Shown here: one piece after another, positions 49,669 through 59,575 of the stretch | Layout: every line of letters starts with the position of its first letter | Numbering within the stretch: position 1 is the first letter of the stretch | Source of the DNA: UBA1189 sp045612925 | GTDB lineage: Bacteria > Bacteroidota > Bacteroidia > Bacteroidales > Bacteroidaceae | Direction of reading: 5' to 3' | Assembly (NCBI GenBank): GCA_045612925.1 | Contig: JAZKZX010000008.1 | Coordinates: forward strand, 1-60,055 | DNA length: 60,055 bases | Made by a program: the position numbers and the translations under genes | The notes under the pieces: generated by a model | What the model saw: only the letters and a program-made list of their open reading frames with translations | Told to the model about the DNA's origin: nothing | Database searches by the model: none

Positions 49669-52482
49669 TTATCTCGCACCATTCATGATGACCTCTGCCG
49701 TGTGGGGTGAGCGGGTGAGGCGGCGGGCGATGCGTTGTATATCCTTGGGGGTGAGGCGTTGCAGTGCCTCGCCATTGGTGAGCATGTCATCCGAGCGGTA
49801 GCGTGCCTGCTCGGTGAGCGTCTCCATCCAGTAGGCATTGGTACCGAGATAGTCGGCATGACGCGCCTTCAGATACTCGCGTGCGCTGTTGAACACCTCT
49901 GTAGAGGGACCCTCCTCTGCTACTTGGGCCAGTAGGGCGATGGCTTGTTGCAGGAGTGTGCTGGCCTGCTCGGGGTTGGTGTTGAAGTTAAACATCAGCG
50001 TGAGCTCATCGGCAGGCTGGCGCGAGATGCGCGAGGTTACCGATACATTGTAGGTGCCACCCTCCTGCTCGCGCAGGGTCTCGGTACATAGCGTGTTCAT
50101 CACCTCGTTCAGCACAGAGCAGGCCATGCTGTTCTTCTGATTGTAGCGTTTCTTGGCCAATATGTTATAGATTACAGTCGTAGACTCTCCTGCCTCGGGG
50201 ATATGCACATGAGTCACATGCTTCCCGTGTCGCAGTGCAGGCAAAGCCTCGAGGTTGGCCTTCTCCTTCTGCTTGAGATTGCCAGGCAAGGAAGCGATGT
50301 ATTGGGCGATAAGGGGGCGCAACGCATCGATATCTACCTTACCGACGAAGATGAAGGTGAAGTCGGCGGCATTGGCAAAGCGCTCCATGAAGAGTTGGCA
50401 GGTGCGGTCATAGTCTACGCTGTCGGCAAGCCCCATCGAAGCTCTGCGGCTACGGGGATGAGGCTCGTACATGGTCTCTCGCAGTGTGTCGCTGAAGAGT
50501 GTCATGGGGCTCTCGATGCGCTGGGCTACGGTCTCTTGCATGCGTTGCTGCCAGCGTAGGAAGGCTACGGTGTCCTTGCGCAGGGTGCTGAAGCGCAGGT
50601 GCAGTAGCTGCAATAGCTGTTCGGCATCGGCAGGGCGGCATGTGCCGGTGAACGACTCGGTGAGGGTGCCCACATTCGTCTTGTATGTAGCGCTTCCCCC
50701 TCGCATGGCACGACCAAGCTCCTTGCTTGAGAGGTGTGCAAGCCCACCTAATGAAGGCAACGCGTTGATGGCATTGATATTGTTGTAGTCGGCATCGGGC
50801 ATCAAGGATGTGCCGCCGTCGCTGATGGCTGTCAGCCTGATTTCTTCTCGTGCATTATCGGTCGGCTTCAGTATCACGCGTGCTCCATTGCTGAGAAGGA
50901 GTTCGTGCGTGCCATAGGTCTTGTTTGTTTTCTCCTTGACGATGCTTCCTGCTTGAGGCTTCTCGGGCATCAGCTCGAGTGCAGGCTCAAGCTCGGGAAT
51001 CTTATAAGGTGTAGTCTTCTGGCTCCATGCCTGCTCGTATGCCCTCATTACTTCGTCTTCATTGGGCCAGGTATATCCGTTTCGCTCCTGTCCTTGCAGC
51101 AAGATAGCCATTCCGCCTTCCGTGTAGAGGAACTGGTTGAAACGAGCATTTACATCAGCCAATGTCACACTGTTGAGGATATAACGATACACCTTAGCCT
51201 CTTCGGTTTGTGAGAGCATCGGTTGGTGATGTAGGAAGTGAGCCATACACCGCTGCACCAGTTCTTGGTTTGATGCGGCGTAGCCCATGCCCGCTTCAAG
51301 TGAGGGTAGCCAAGCCTGTATCTGCTGTTGTGAGAGTGCAAACTCCTCTGCGGTGAAGCCATAGTCCATCACGCATTTTAGCTGGTATATTAGCATATCC
51401 ATTGCCTTCTTCCAATTGTTCCCGGCAAAGGTTGCTGTAGCCGAGAGTGCCTTCTTGGTCATGGCCAATGAGTAGTCACCATCAAAGATCGTTGTCCTGA
51501 TGCCGCTCGGCACCTCCTCTTGTGCTTTCTGGTTGTTGATGCGTGCAGAGAGCATGGCTATGATGACCGATTGGATGTACTCTTCACGGCGTCCCTGTAG
51601 GGTGGAACGCATGTCGGCAGGCAGAGGGTCATACTTATAGCTGATGCGCAGGGTGCCCGATGTCAGTTCGGGGTCAGTGCCGATGGCTACGATAGGTGTC
51701 GTGTTATCGGCTACTGGGTAGTATATGCGCTCGGCTGCATTTTTGCGCAGGGGAGTATCCTTCCATTGCTCTATGATCTGCTGCTCCACATAGTCGGCGT
51801 CTATGTCGCCCGCTACGATGATAGCCTGTAGGTCGGGGCGGTACCACTTGTGATAATAGTCGCGCAAGGCCTGGTGAGGGAAGTTGTCCACCACCTCCAT
51901 CAGTCCGATGGGCATGCGGTAGGCATAGCGGTTACTGTCGGGGAAGAGTTTGGGCAATGTCTGCTCATAGATGCGGTCGCGCACGCTGCGCTTGGTGCGC
52001 CACTCCTCGTGTATCACCTTACGCTCGGCATCTATCTCCTCGGCGTCGAGGCTGATATGTCCACCCCAATCGTGCAGTATCAGCAGGCATGAGTCTACCA
52101 CTCCTGTATGTGCTACAGGTACATTGGAGATGCTGTATACCGTCTGGTCAAAAGCCGTGTAGGCATTGATGTCTACGCCAAATCTCACGCCCTTCGCCTC
52201 CAAGTAGCTTATCAGAGACTTGCCCGGGAAGTTCTTTGTGCCGTTGAAAGCCATGTGCTCAAGGAAATGGGCCAATCCTCGCTGATGTTCCTCCTCGAGG
52301 ATAGAGCCTACACGCTGCACGATGTAGAACTCGGCCTTCTCGTTAGCCTTCTCATTAGGACAGATGTAATAGGTCAGTCCGTTATCAAGTTTGCCATAGC
52401 GCACGGTAGGGTCTATAGCAAGTTGTTGGGCACTCATAGTCAGAGTACCCAACAACATGACAATTGCGGTAAATAAGCGCAT
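49669..52482 (-). CDS. Secreted M16 family (pitrilysin-like) metallopeptidase
   Basis: A 937-residue zinc peptidase with a signal peptide (to about MSAQQ). The inverted zinc motif HFLEH (H72, E75, H76) in GLAHFLEHMAFNGTKNFPG marks the active N-terminal half; a further glutamate downstream is expected in EEIDAERKVIHEEW. The second half repeats the fold without the motif. Such single-chain M16 enzymes cleave peptides in a closed chamber. It is the last gene of the susCD operon, 10 bases after the PKD-like gene, suggesting that imported peptides are its substrate (inference). Confidence 0.94.
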   Translation of the reverse strand: MRLFTAIVMLLGTLTMSAQQLAIDPTVRYGKLDNGLTYYICPNEKANEKAEFYIVQRVGSILEEEHQRGLAHFLEHMAFNGTKNFPGKSLISYLEAKGVRFGVDINAYTAFDQTVYSISNVPVAHTGVVDSCLLILHDWGGHISLDAEEIDAERKVIHEEWRTKRSVRDRIYEQTLPKLFPDSNRYAYRMPIGLMEVVDNFPHQALRDYYHKWYRPDLQAIIVAGDIDADYVEQQIIEQWKDTPLRKNAAERIYYPVADNTTPIVAIGTDPELTSGTLRISYKYDPLPADMRSTLQGRREEYIQSVIIAMLSARINNQKAQEEVPSGIRTTIFDGDYSLAMTKKALSATATFAGNNWKKAMDMLIYQLKCVMDYGFTAEEFALSQQQIQAWLPSLEAGMGYAASNQELVQRCMAHFLHHQPMLSQTEEAKVYRYILNSVTLADVNARFNQFLYTEGGMAILLQGQERNGYTWPNEDEVMRAYEQAWSQKTTPYKIPELEPALELMPEKPQAGSIVKEKTNKTYGTHELLLSNGARVILKPTDNAREEIRLTAISDGGTSLMPDADYNNINAINALPSLGGLAHLSSKELGRAMRGGSATYKTNVGTLTESFTGTCRPADAEQLLQLLHLRFSTLRKDTVAFLRWQQRMQETVAQRIESPMTLFSDTLRETMYEPHPRSRRASMGLADSVDYDRTCQLFMERFANAADFTFIFVGKVDIDALRPLIAQYIASLPGNLKQKEKANLEALPALRHGKHVTHVHIPEAGESTTVIYNILAKKRYNQKNSMACSVLNEVMNTLCTETLREQEGGTYNVSVTSRISRQPADELTLMFNFNTNPEQASTLLQQAIALLAQVAEEGPSTEVFNSAREYLKARHADYLGTNAYWMETLTEQARYRSDDMLTNGEALQRLTPKDIQRIARRLTRSPHTAEVIMNGAR

Positions 52483-52491
52483 ACTTTTCGT

Positions 52492-54009
52492 TTACTTTTT
52501 CTTGTAGAGAACCTTTACGGGTTGGTAGCACACATTGTCGTACTTCTCGAGCACCGTACCAGAGTTGGTGTCCAGTACCCATACGCTACCATTCTTACCC
52601 TCTTGTTTCGGTTCGTAGAAGGCTACATAGGTCTTCATGTGGTCTTCACTGATGTCGAACGATGTGATGATAGCGTCATCACTACCCACCTTGCGCAATT
52701 CAATGGCATCTTCCAGGAAATCATCCTTGAAGTAGAACCACTTCATCACCTTGTTCCCATCGGCAAAGAGCAATGTCTCGTAAGTGGCATTGGCGATGCA
52801 AGGGGTGCTCTCATTGATGATGCTATAGCTTGATTTTCTTGCGGCCTTGGCAAAGGCTTTGCCATTCGTCATTACGTCGTACGCTCCTACTTTGCCTTCG
52901 ACAGCTCTCCAGAAGAATGTAGAGATGACCACCTTCTGCACGCTATAGGGAGCTTTGACAATCGCGAGCAGCTCAGAGCGACCAACCTGTTTGCTTGTCT
53001 TGTGGATATAGGTCAGTGTGAGAATCTTTTCAAGCTCACTAAAATTCTTTATGTAATAATCGTCTGTTTGCAAAGAATCACGCTGCAACAAGTATTTGCT
53101 ACCGCAGTAATAGGGGCCGTAGCCATTGTATAGGCACACCAGTCCGTTCATCTCCTTGTCCCACACGATGATGTCGTTATTGGTAGCATTGCCTCGGGCA
53201 AAGCCTACTTGTGCGTATGTCGACAAGAAGTTGTGTGAGGGCTGCAGCACCGCATTGTATGTGGGTAGCGAGTACATCTTACCATCTGCTGAGAGCACGG
53301 GATATGCACTACCGTCATAGCTTCCCTGAGGGGTGAGCAATCGCGTGGGTTTGAAACCCTCGTAATCCGACTCTACCAAGTTTTCCATGACAAATGTCTT
53401 CTCGTTGAGGAAGTAGATCGTTGCGCCATCTTCGGGATCATCATCCTTACCTTGACAAGCTACAATCATGGTACCTGTCGTCTGGATGATATCCGAAGGG
53501 TTAGAGGCGAAGAATTGTCCAGGGTTGTTGGTCTCCAGGCAGTTCTCCTTGTAGAACTCGCTCTTATCTCCCTCCTTCATCGCCTCCTGCATGAAGGCTA
53601 TGTGAGGGCGTCCTTCTGCATCTTTGCTGAGCACAGTGATACCATACTCGTAGGGAGAGTTTACATGGAGTGTAAAGGTAAAAAACGCCTTTCCATCGCT
53701 GTTCGATACGATGAGTCGGCCATTGTATGTACCGAGTTTGTCACCTTTGTAGACGAACACCTTGTTGGAGTCGACTACCTGTTGGTCAAGTTCCCAAGCG
53801 TATGTGAGAGGAAGTTCCTTATTCTTTTGTGTTACGACGGGCGTAATCTCCAGCACCTCATTCTTATCGATGTTGTATACTTTCTGCATGCTGCTTTCAT
53901 CGATTGTAATCTCAGCGATGGGATTGGTCGCAAAGGTGCTTTCGTCTTCGAAGCAAGAAGCGAACGAAAGCATGGCCAATGCAAGAAGGATGTATTTATT
54001 TAGTTTCAT
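52492..54009 (-). CDS. PKD-like family lipoprotein
   Basis: A 505-residue lipoprotein (lipobox LSFASC). The N-terminal part has a PKD-like beta-sandwich (YNIDKNEVLEITPVVTQKNKELPLTYAWELD, RLIVSNSDGKAFFTFTLHV). The remainder looks like a beta-propeller (ISEDHMKTYVAFYEPKQEGKNGSVWVLDTNSGTV). It fits the PKD-like lipoproteins encoded beside SusCD and DUF4843 genes. It is probably surface-exposed and may capture ligand; function unproven. Confidence 0.88.
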   Translation of the reverse strand: MKLNKYILLALAMLSFASCFEDESTFATNPIAEITIDESSMQKVYNIDKNEVLEITPVVTQKNKELPLTYAWELDQQVVDSNKVFVYKGDKLGTYNGRLIVSNSDGKAFFTFTLHVNSPYEYGITVLSKDAEGRPHIAFMQEAMKEGDKSEFYKENCLETNNPGQFFASNPSDIIQTTGTMIVACQGKDDDPEDGATIYFLNEKTFVMENLVESDYEGFKPTRLLTPQGSYDGSAYPVLSADGKMYSLPTYNAVLQPSHNFLSTYAQVGFARGNATNNDIIVWDKEMNGLVCLYNGYGPYYCGSKYLLQRDSLQTDDYYIKNFSELEKILTLTYIHKTSKQVGRSELLAIVKAPYSVQKVVISTFFWRAVEGKVGAYDVMTNGKAFAKAARKSSYSIINESTPCIANATYETLLFADGNKVMKWFYFKDDFLEDAIELRKVGSDDAIITSFDISEDHMKTYVAFYEPKQEGKNGSVWVLDTNSGTVLEKYDNVCYQPVKVLYKKK

Positions 54010-54028
54010 AGTCTATATTTTATAAGAT

Positions 54029-54871
54029 TTATTCGTCTTCGTGCTCTTCATACGGGTTGGGGAAATCGAAGGGGTAGTCGTCGTACATCTTCTTTATCTC
54101 CTCTTTATTCTCTTCATTGCTGAAGTATTCGTATAGGGGGCCGAATACATACTTACGCATGATGTGTGTGTAGGGGTGGAAGGCAGCAAAGGGAACCTTT
54201 TCAAGGTTTTCACCTCCGTAATGTGTCACCATTTTCTTATATGTCTCCTCCATATTCTCCACATCCTTGATGGTATGGAACTGCTCCACCAGTTTGATGA
54301 AGGTATAGGGGTGCCATGTTCCGAGGTCAGGGTGCTTATTTCCTGGACGCCATATCTTGTCGCCTTTATAGTCGAGCCATTCGGGGATGTCGATAGCGTT
54401 GTCAAACTGCAACAGGCGGGCTTGGTTCAGAGAGTCAAGGGTAGGGATGAAGTTGTCGTTCTCCTCCAACTCAATGTAGAGTCGATAGGTGGTATATCCT
54501 TTTTCATAGCTACCCTTAAGGCTATCGCGCAGGATGGTCACAGGGATATAGCCAGTGATAGAGTCGGGAGCGATAACCGCTTTTCCGAGTTGGTAGTGTA
54601 CATTGAGGATGGCATCGGTCGAGTCGGGGTTTACTCTATATGCCACCTCGCGCTCAACCTTGCTGGTACGGCCCATAATCTGCACGGGTATCTTGAACAG
54701 GTAAGAGCGGACAGAGTCGGCAGTTACGCTGAACGAATATTTCAGTTTGTCCTGTGTGAAGTACACCCCGTTGTGTGAGTCGTCAAACTTGAGGTACTCC
54801 GTTTCGCTACATGCGCTGAAGCATACTACGGCGATGAGCGACAATACCATATATTTAGATAGATTTCTCAT
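54029..54871 (-). CDS. DUF4843 domain lipoprotein
   Basis: A 280-residue lipoprotein (lipobox VCFSAC). KFDDSHNGVYFTQDKLKYSF, VQIMGRTSKVEREVAYRV, the ILNVHYQLGKAVIAPDSITGYIPVTILRDS stretch and later GTWHPYTFIKLVEQF match the DUF4843 family. These proteins accompany SusC/SusD pairs in Bacteroidetes and are likely accessory surface lipoproteins; biochemical role is unknown. It is 23 bases after susD. Confidence 0.88.
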   Translation of the reverse strand: MRNLSKYMVLSLIAVVCFSACSETEYLKFDDSHNGVYFTQDKLKYSFSVTADSVRSYLFKIPVQIMGRTSKVEREVAYRVNPDSTDAILNVHYQLGKAVIAPDSITGYIPVTILRDSLKGSYEKGYTTYRLYIELEENDNFIPTLDSLNQARLLQFDNAIDIPEWLDYKGDKIWRPGNKHPDLGTWHPYTFIKLVEQFHTIKDVENMEETYKKMVTHYGGENLEKVPFAAFHPYTHIMRKYVFGPLYEYFSNEENKEEIKKMYDDYPFDFPNPYEEHEDE

Positions 54872-54894
54872 AAATCAGTAGTTTTTTTGCTGTA

Positions 54895-56361
54895 TCAATA
54901 GCGGTTTTCTTTCTCAATGTCGGGGATGGGTACCACATAGATCTTCTTACCAGTCTCGGCATGTACTCCACCTTTGTGGGTGACTGTATTGTCGTAGATG
55001 GTCACATCTTGGTTGAGGCGCTTCATGTTGAAGAAGAGTTGTCCCTCGCCAAAGTACTCCTTGTAGCGCTCCTCGTTGATGTGTTGCAGTGTCAAGGGAC
55101 GCTCTACCTTTTCGCCAGTGTTCTCATCGGTCACCGTGGTGGACAGGGGCTCAAGGCCGCGATGAGTGCGCACAGCATTGTAGTATTCCAACGCCTTTGC
55201 TGGATCCTTTTCTAACTCCACCTCTGCCATGATATAATACATCTCGGGGATTCTTATCATGTTGATGCCGAGGATCAGCTCTTTGGGGCGTTCTGCTACA
55301 TTGTTGTCCAGCTCGTAGATATCGGTAAACTTGCAGAGGCGATATACCTGGTCGCTACCTAATGTGGCGGTGGTAAAGTAAGAACTCAGTCGGTAGTCAT
55401 TGCCCAGATGGTCCTTGTTGTAGATATCTCTGAAGTCGGGGCGCAGGTCGAGCGAGTAGCGTGTGGTGGTCTTCTGCAGCTTCTCAGATACCTGTGTGTA
55501 GAATCCCGCATAGTAGACACCGAAGATACACTCCTTAGCCGAGAGTACTCCGGCGAGGTCGTTCTTCACCTCGGTCATCTCTTTCAGGTAATATTTCTTG
55601 GCATCGATAACCTCCTTGGCATATTGGGCAGCCTTGTCCTTGTTGCCCATGGTCAGGTACACTCTGGCGAGAATAGCCTTCACGGCATACTTGTTGAAGT
55701 GTATCTGGCGGTCGAGCATATAGTTGCCTTCACCCTCATACTTCTCCTCGTCGGCCAGCAATCTTTCAGCTTCGAGCAGGTCGGCTATGATGTGCTCGTA
55801 GTTCTTCTTCAGGCTTTCAAATTCGGGCGTGTTGAGCGAGAACTCCGTAGCGTAGGGGATACCGTTGGCATTCGCGTTGAGGGTATACTGCTCGGCAAAG
55901 AGGCGCACGAGGTCGAAGTGCATGAAGGCACGCAGGCCGAGCGCCTCACCCTTATAGATGGTGTAGGGAAACTCCTTGGCCTCTACGATGAGCGGTGAGC
56001 TGAGTACGCTGTTGGCATTGGAGATGTTCTTGTACATGGCTGTCCAGATGCTCTCGAAGATTGACTTCACATAGGTGTTGTCATACTCGTAGTTGCCCAG
56101 TGCAGTCAATGTAGTGTGTCCGTCACAATACATGTTGTGAGCCATAATCTCGAGCGTGTGGAAGTATAGCTCCTGTCCATACAGATTGGTAGAGCGTAGT
56201 TGTGAATACACGCCATACATAGCCTCCTCGAGGCCTTCGGTGGTGAGCAGCAGCTCATCGCGCTTGGCCTGTCCCTCGGGGGTGATGTTAAGGAAATCCT
56301 CACACGATGTCATCGCAAGCAGCGCTGCCACCAGAGGTATCATATATAGTATCTTCTTCAT
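54895..56361 (-). CDS. susD: SusD/RagB family nutrient-binding lipoprotein
   Basis: A 488-residue surface lipoprotein (lipobox LAMTSC, then EDFLNITPEGQ typical of SusD). Helical TPR-like parts (AKAILARVYLTMGNKDKAAQYAKEV; YNAVRTHRGLEPL) and the C-terminal INEERYKEYFGEGQLFFNMKRLN motif are present. It forms the lid of the SusC barrel and binds the nutrient. The MKK start (56361) is preferred to one two codons upstream. It follows susC after 14 bases. Confidence 0.95.
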   Translation of the reverse strand: MKKILYMIPLVAALLAMTSCEDFLNITPEGQAKRDELLLTTEGLEEAMYGVYSQLRSTNLYGQELYFHTLEIMAHNMYCDGHTTLTALGNYEYDNTYVKSIFESIWTAMYKNISNANSVLSSPLIVEAKEFPYTIYKGEALGLRAFMHFDLVRLFAEQYTLNANANGIPYATEFSLNTPEFESLKKNYEHIIADLLEAERLLADEEKYEGEGNYMLDRQIHFNKYAVKAILARVYLTMGNKDKAAQYAKEVIDAKKYYLKEMTEVKNDLAGVLSAKECIFGVYYAGFYTQVSEKLQKTTTRYSLDLRPDFRDIYNKDHLGNDYRLSSYFTTATLGSDQVYRLCKFTDIYELDNNVAERPKELILGINMIRIPEMYYIMAEVELEKDPAKALEYYNAVRTHRGLEPLSTTVTDENTGEKVERPLTLQHINEERYKEYFGEGQLFFNMKRLNQDVTIYDNTVTHKGGVHAETGKKIYVVPIPDIEKENRY

Positions 56362-56375
56362 AGTCATTTACCTTA

Positions 56376-59300
56376 TTATAATGTCACATTCAAGAAAACT
56401 TCAAATCCCTGGCTATAGAGGTAGTCGGTACCTCGTTCGATCTTCACGGTCGAGAGTCGGAGGATGTCGGTAAAGTTGATACCCGTGCGCATGTTTCTTA
56501 CATGCAGCGACTTGCACACCTTGTCGTTGAACTCGTAGCTGAAGTTGAGCGATCCGAGCGACAGGGTATACTCCTGTTCCGCAAAGCGGGTCGTCTGTTC
56601 GGGTCGGCTGCTGTCGGCAATGTTCTTGTAGAAGGCAATGTCGCCAGGCTGCTTCCAGCGGTCGTCGAAGACGCGCTTGTCGGCATTGTAGTATGGGTCA
56701 GAACCCTCGACCTTGCTCACGCGAGTGGTGTTGTACACCCAAGCTCCCATGCGGTAGCTGAACAAGGCATATACATTGAAGCCCTTCCAGAATACGCTGG
56801 TGCTGAATGTGCCGTTGTATGCAGGCTCGGTGTCACCGATGAGCACGCGGTCGGCAGGGTCGTAGTCGAAGGTGAGCGTACCATCGCGCTTGATATACAC
56901 CTCTTTACCTGTGGCGGGGTCGATACCTGCTGAACGCACCAGCTTGAGGGCGGTCACGCTCTCGCCCTCAGCATATTGTGGGAGCGGGGTGAGCGAATTC
57001 TTGGAGTTCTCCTGATTCTCCTTGTTGATCTCCTCCAAGGCTTTGTCGATCTTGGTGATCTTGTTGCGGTTCATGTAGCCCATGGTGGCCAAGCGCCAAT
57101 AGAAGTCGTTGTTGCGGATGACATAGCCGTCGAGCTGGTACTCGAAACCCCTGTTCTCCAGCTCTCCCAGGTTTGCCTTTGCCGAGGTGACACCTGTCGA
57201 CGGTGCGAAAGACTTGTCGAGCAAGAGGTCGGTAGTCTTACGGATATAGGCATCGGTGGTGAGGTTGAGTCGGCGGTCAAACATGCTGAGGTCAAAGCCG
57301 ACATTATAGTTCATCGTACGCTCCCAAGTGAGGTCGATGTTACCGATGGTGAGGGGGATGGCGCCAATGCCATTCTTGTACTCATAGTTGTTGTTGTACT
57401 GATACATGGTCATGGCCTGGAAGGGGCTGAAGCTTACCTTACCGGTGTAACCCGTGCTACCGCGCAGCTTGAAGATGTCGAAGTGTCTCTTGGCACTCTT
57501 CATGAAGGGCTCGTTGAGGATGTTCCATCCGAGACCGCCCGACCAGAAGTGTCCGAAACGGTTGTTCTCACCAAACTGTGAAGAGCCTGTCGTACGCCAG
57601 GTACCGTCGGCAAAGTAGCGGTTGCGCCATGAGAGGTTGCCTGTCACGAAAGCACCCACATCAGCCGTCTCGGCCTGTGAGCCATAGGGCTTGTCGCTGG
57701 CAGGGTAGCTCACGGCATTGCCGATGTATGACAAGTGGTCGTTGAAGAAGCCGATGGCCTGTATGGTCTCGCTGCTGCTCTTGTCGTGGTTGATCTCCCA
57801 ACCCGCTGAGAGGCTCACGAGCGACTCGTCCTTGAAGAACTTGTTGAAGGTACCCACCAGGTTACCATTGTAGCTGGTACCCTGTGAGATGCCCTTGGTG
57901 TATTGACCCTTCTTAGAGAGGTCGGGCTCGTCTTTGTAGATCAATGACTTGGGTGAGGTAAAGATGTCACTTGATCCCATGTTGCTCGATACATTGAAGT
58001 GTCCTGTGATGAGGAACATCTTGTTGATATCCCAACGCAGGTCGGTACTGTTGCTCAAGGTGCGTGTGCCGCTCTTTGAGAAGCTACCTAAGGTGGCCTC
58101 GTAGAGGGGGTTGTTGATGTCCCATGTGAGGTTGGTGTTGAGGGTACCGTCGTCGTTGTAGATACGGTCATAGGGGTTCATCTCTACATACTGTGAGAAT
58201 GAGCCGTAGGGGGTATCCTTGGTGCTTACCTCCTGGTAGGTGGTACGGTTTGAGAGCACCAGTGAGCCCACATGATAGTCGAGCTTGAAGCCGAGGTTGT
58301 AGCGCTTGCGGTAGTCCTCCTTCATCACACCGCGGGTGTCGCCAAAGCGTCCTGTGAGCTCGTAGCGGAGGTTCGAAGCACCACCATATACACGCAACGA
58401 GTGGTCGTTAGAGAAGGCGGTGCGGGCAGGCTGTGATAGCCAGTCGGTGTTGAGGCCGGCAGCGATAAGCTTGTAGCGGCTGTTGTAGATCTCGTCGTAC
58501 TCGTACTGTAAGGGGAGTCCTGTAGTAGAGCTTATCTGTCCGTAGGCATTGTAGAGACCAGCCAAACGCTCATACTCGAGTTTCTCGCTGGCGTTGAGCA
58601 CATTGTAGTCGCTCAGTACGGGTACCTGCAGGTTACCGGTGAAGCTGTATTGTACGCGCACGGTGCCTTCGTGGATGGGCTTGCGGGTGATGACGATAAC
58701 GCCATTGGCGGCTTTCGAGCCATACAATGCAGTAGCCGAAGCGTCTTTCAATACGGTGATGCTCTCTACCTCGTTGATGTCGAGGTCGTAGAGGTCCTGC
58801 ATCGTGATCTCTGTACCATCGAGGATGATGGTGGGCTGGTTTACCTGCTGGCCTTCATTGCTGAACGAACTCATACCGCGCAATACCAACTCGGGTGTAT
58901 GGTTGGGGTTTGAGCCCTGCGAGGTGTTTTGTACCATGGCCATACCGGGGGTCAGCGCTGAGATGGCACCGATAAGGTTGGTACCCGATACCTGTCGCAG
59001 CTCCAAGCCCGACATCTCGGTCACGGCACCCGTAAAGGTCTCCTTGTTCTTGGTGACGAATCCCGTTACCACCACATCGCCAAGGGTGTTGGCATCCTCA
59101 GCGAGTTCGATGTGCATGGCACCGAGTTTATGTGTCTTTGAGCTGAATGTCTGCTCCTTGTATCCCATGTAGGAGACTTTCACTTCGAAGTTTGCCAACG
59201 AGGTGCTCATGTGGAAGGCTCCCTCGAAGTCGGTGGTTACACCTGTCTCGATCTTTCCATCTTTCCAGATGGCTACATTCACGCCAATCAGTGGCTCTTT

Positions 59301-59444
59301 CGTTTTCTTGTCTATCACTATGCCGGACACCGTTGTGTTGCCATCCTCAGCAGCATTTGCGAGGGTAGGGAAGGCAAGCATCAACATCAGTATCGTGCAG
59401 CATATTTTGCCGACAAAAGCTGTTGTGGTTTTAATCTTGTCCAT
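56376..59444 (-). CDS. susC: SusC/RagA family TonB-linked outer-membrane transporter
   Basis: A 1022-residue TonB-dependent barrel. Signal peptide (to about ANAAE), a carboxypeptidase-D regulatory-like domain (TVSGIVIDKKTKEPLIGVNVAIW, residues about 37-115), the plug (LGDVVVTGFVTKNKETFTGAV; VESITVLKDASATALYGSKAANGVIVI) and the barrel, with the family C-terminal YTLSLGSLNFSYEF region and final FLNVTL. It imports nutrients too large for porins with TonB energy. The substrate is unknown. First gene of the five-gene operon. Confidence 0.96.
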   Translation of the reverse strand: MDKIKTTTAFVGKICCTILMLMLAFPTLANAAEDGNTTVSGIVIDKKTKEPLIGVNVAIWKDGKIETGVTTDFEGAFHMSTSLANFEVKVSYMGYKEQTFSSKTHKLGAMHIELAEDANTLGDVVVTGFVTKNKETFTGAVTEMSGLELRQVSGTNLIGAISALTPGMAMVQNTSQGSNPNHTPELVLRGMSSFSNEGQQVNQPTIILDGTEITMQDLYDLDINEVESITVLKDASATALYGSKAANGVIVITRKPIHEGTVRVQYSFTGNLQVPVLSDYNVLNASEKLEYERLAGLYNAYGQISSTTGLPLQYEYDEIYNSRYKLIAAGLNTDWLSQPARTAFSNDHSLRVYGGASNLRYELTGRFGDTRGVMKEDYRKRYNLGFKLDYHVGSLVLSNRTTYQEVSTKDTPYGSFSQYVEMNPYDRIYNDDGTLNTNLTWDINNPLYEATLGSFSKSGTRTLSNSTDLRWDINKMFLITGHFNVSSNMGSSDIFTSPKSLIYKDEPDLSKKGQYTKGISQGTSYNGNLVGTFNKFFKDESLVSLSAGWEINHDKSSSETIQAIGFFNDHLSYIGNAVSYPASDKPYGSQAETADVGAFVTGNLSWRNRYFADGTWRTTGSSQFGENNRFGHFWSGGLGWNILNEPFMKSAKRHFDIFKLRGSTGYTGKVSFSPFQAMTMYQYNNNYEYKNGIGAIPLTIGNIDLTWERTMNYNVGFDLSMFDRRLNLTTDAYIRKTTDLLLDKSFAPSTGVTSAKANLGELENRGFEYQLDGYVIRNNDFYWRLATMGYMNRNKITKIDKALEEINKENQENSKNSLTPLPQYAEGESVTALKLVRSAGIDPATGKEVYIKRDGTLTFDYDPADRVLIGDTEPAYNGTFSTSVFWKGFNVYALFSYRMGAWVYNTTRVSKVEGSDPYYNADKRVFDDRWKQPGDIAFYKNIADSSRPEQTTRFAEQEYTLSLGSLNFSYEFNDKVCKSLHVRNMRTGINFTDILRLSTVKIERGTDYLYSQGFEVFLNVTL

Positions 59445-59497
59445 TTATTTTGTTAAGTTCTTATGTTACACAATATTCCACATTACAAAATCGGCTG

Positions 59498-59505
59498 CAA
59501 AAATA
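59498..59505 (-). promoter_or_regulatory. susC operon promoter -7 box
   Basis: TATTTTTG on the minus strand (59505-59498) fits TAnnTTTG and would give a leader of about 45-50 bases. It overlaps the poly-T tail of the preceding gene's terminator. Confidence 0.45.
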
Positions 59506-59511
59506 ATAAAA

Positions 59512-59544
59512 AAAGTGCTCTCCACAAAGCGTGGAAAGCACTTT
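59512..59544 (-). terminator. Terminator of the T9SS-client gene
   Basis: AAAGTGCTCTCCAC (59512-59525) pairs with GTGGAAAGCACTTT (59531-59544) with one mismatch and a 5-base loop, followed on the minus strand by a T-rich run. Confidence 0.8.
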
Positions 59545-59575
59545 AACTTGATTAAGTGTGATATTTAAGTAAATA

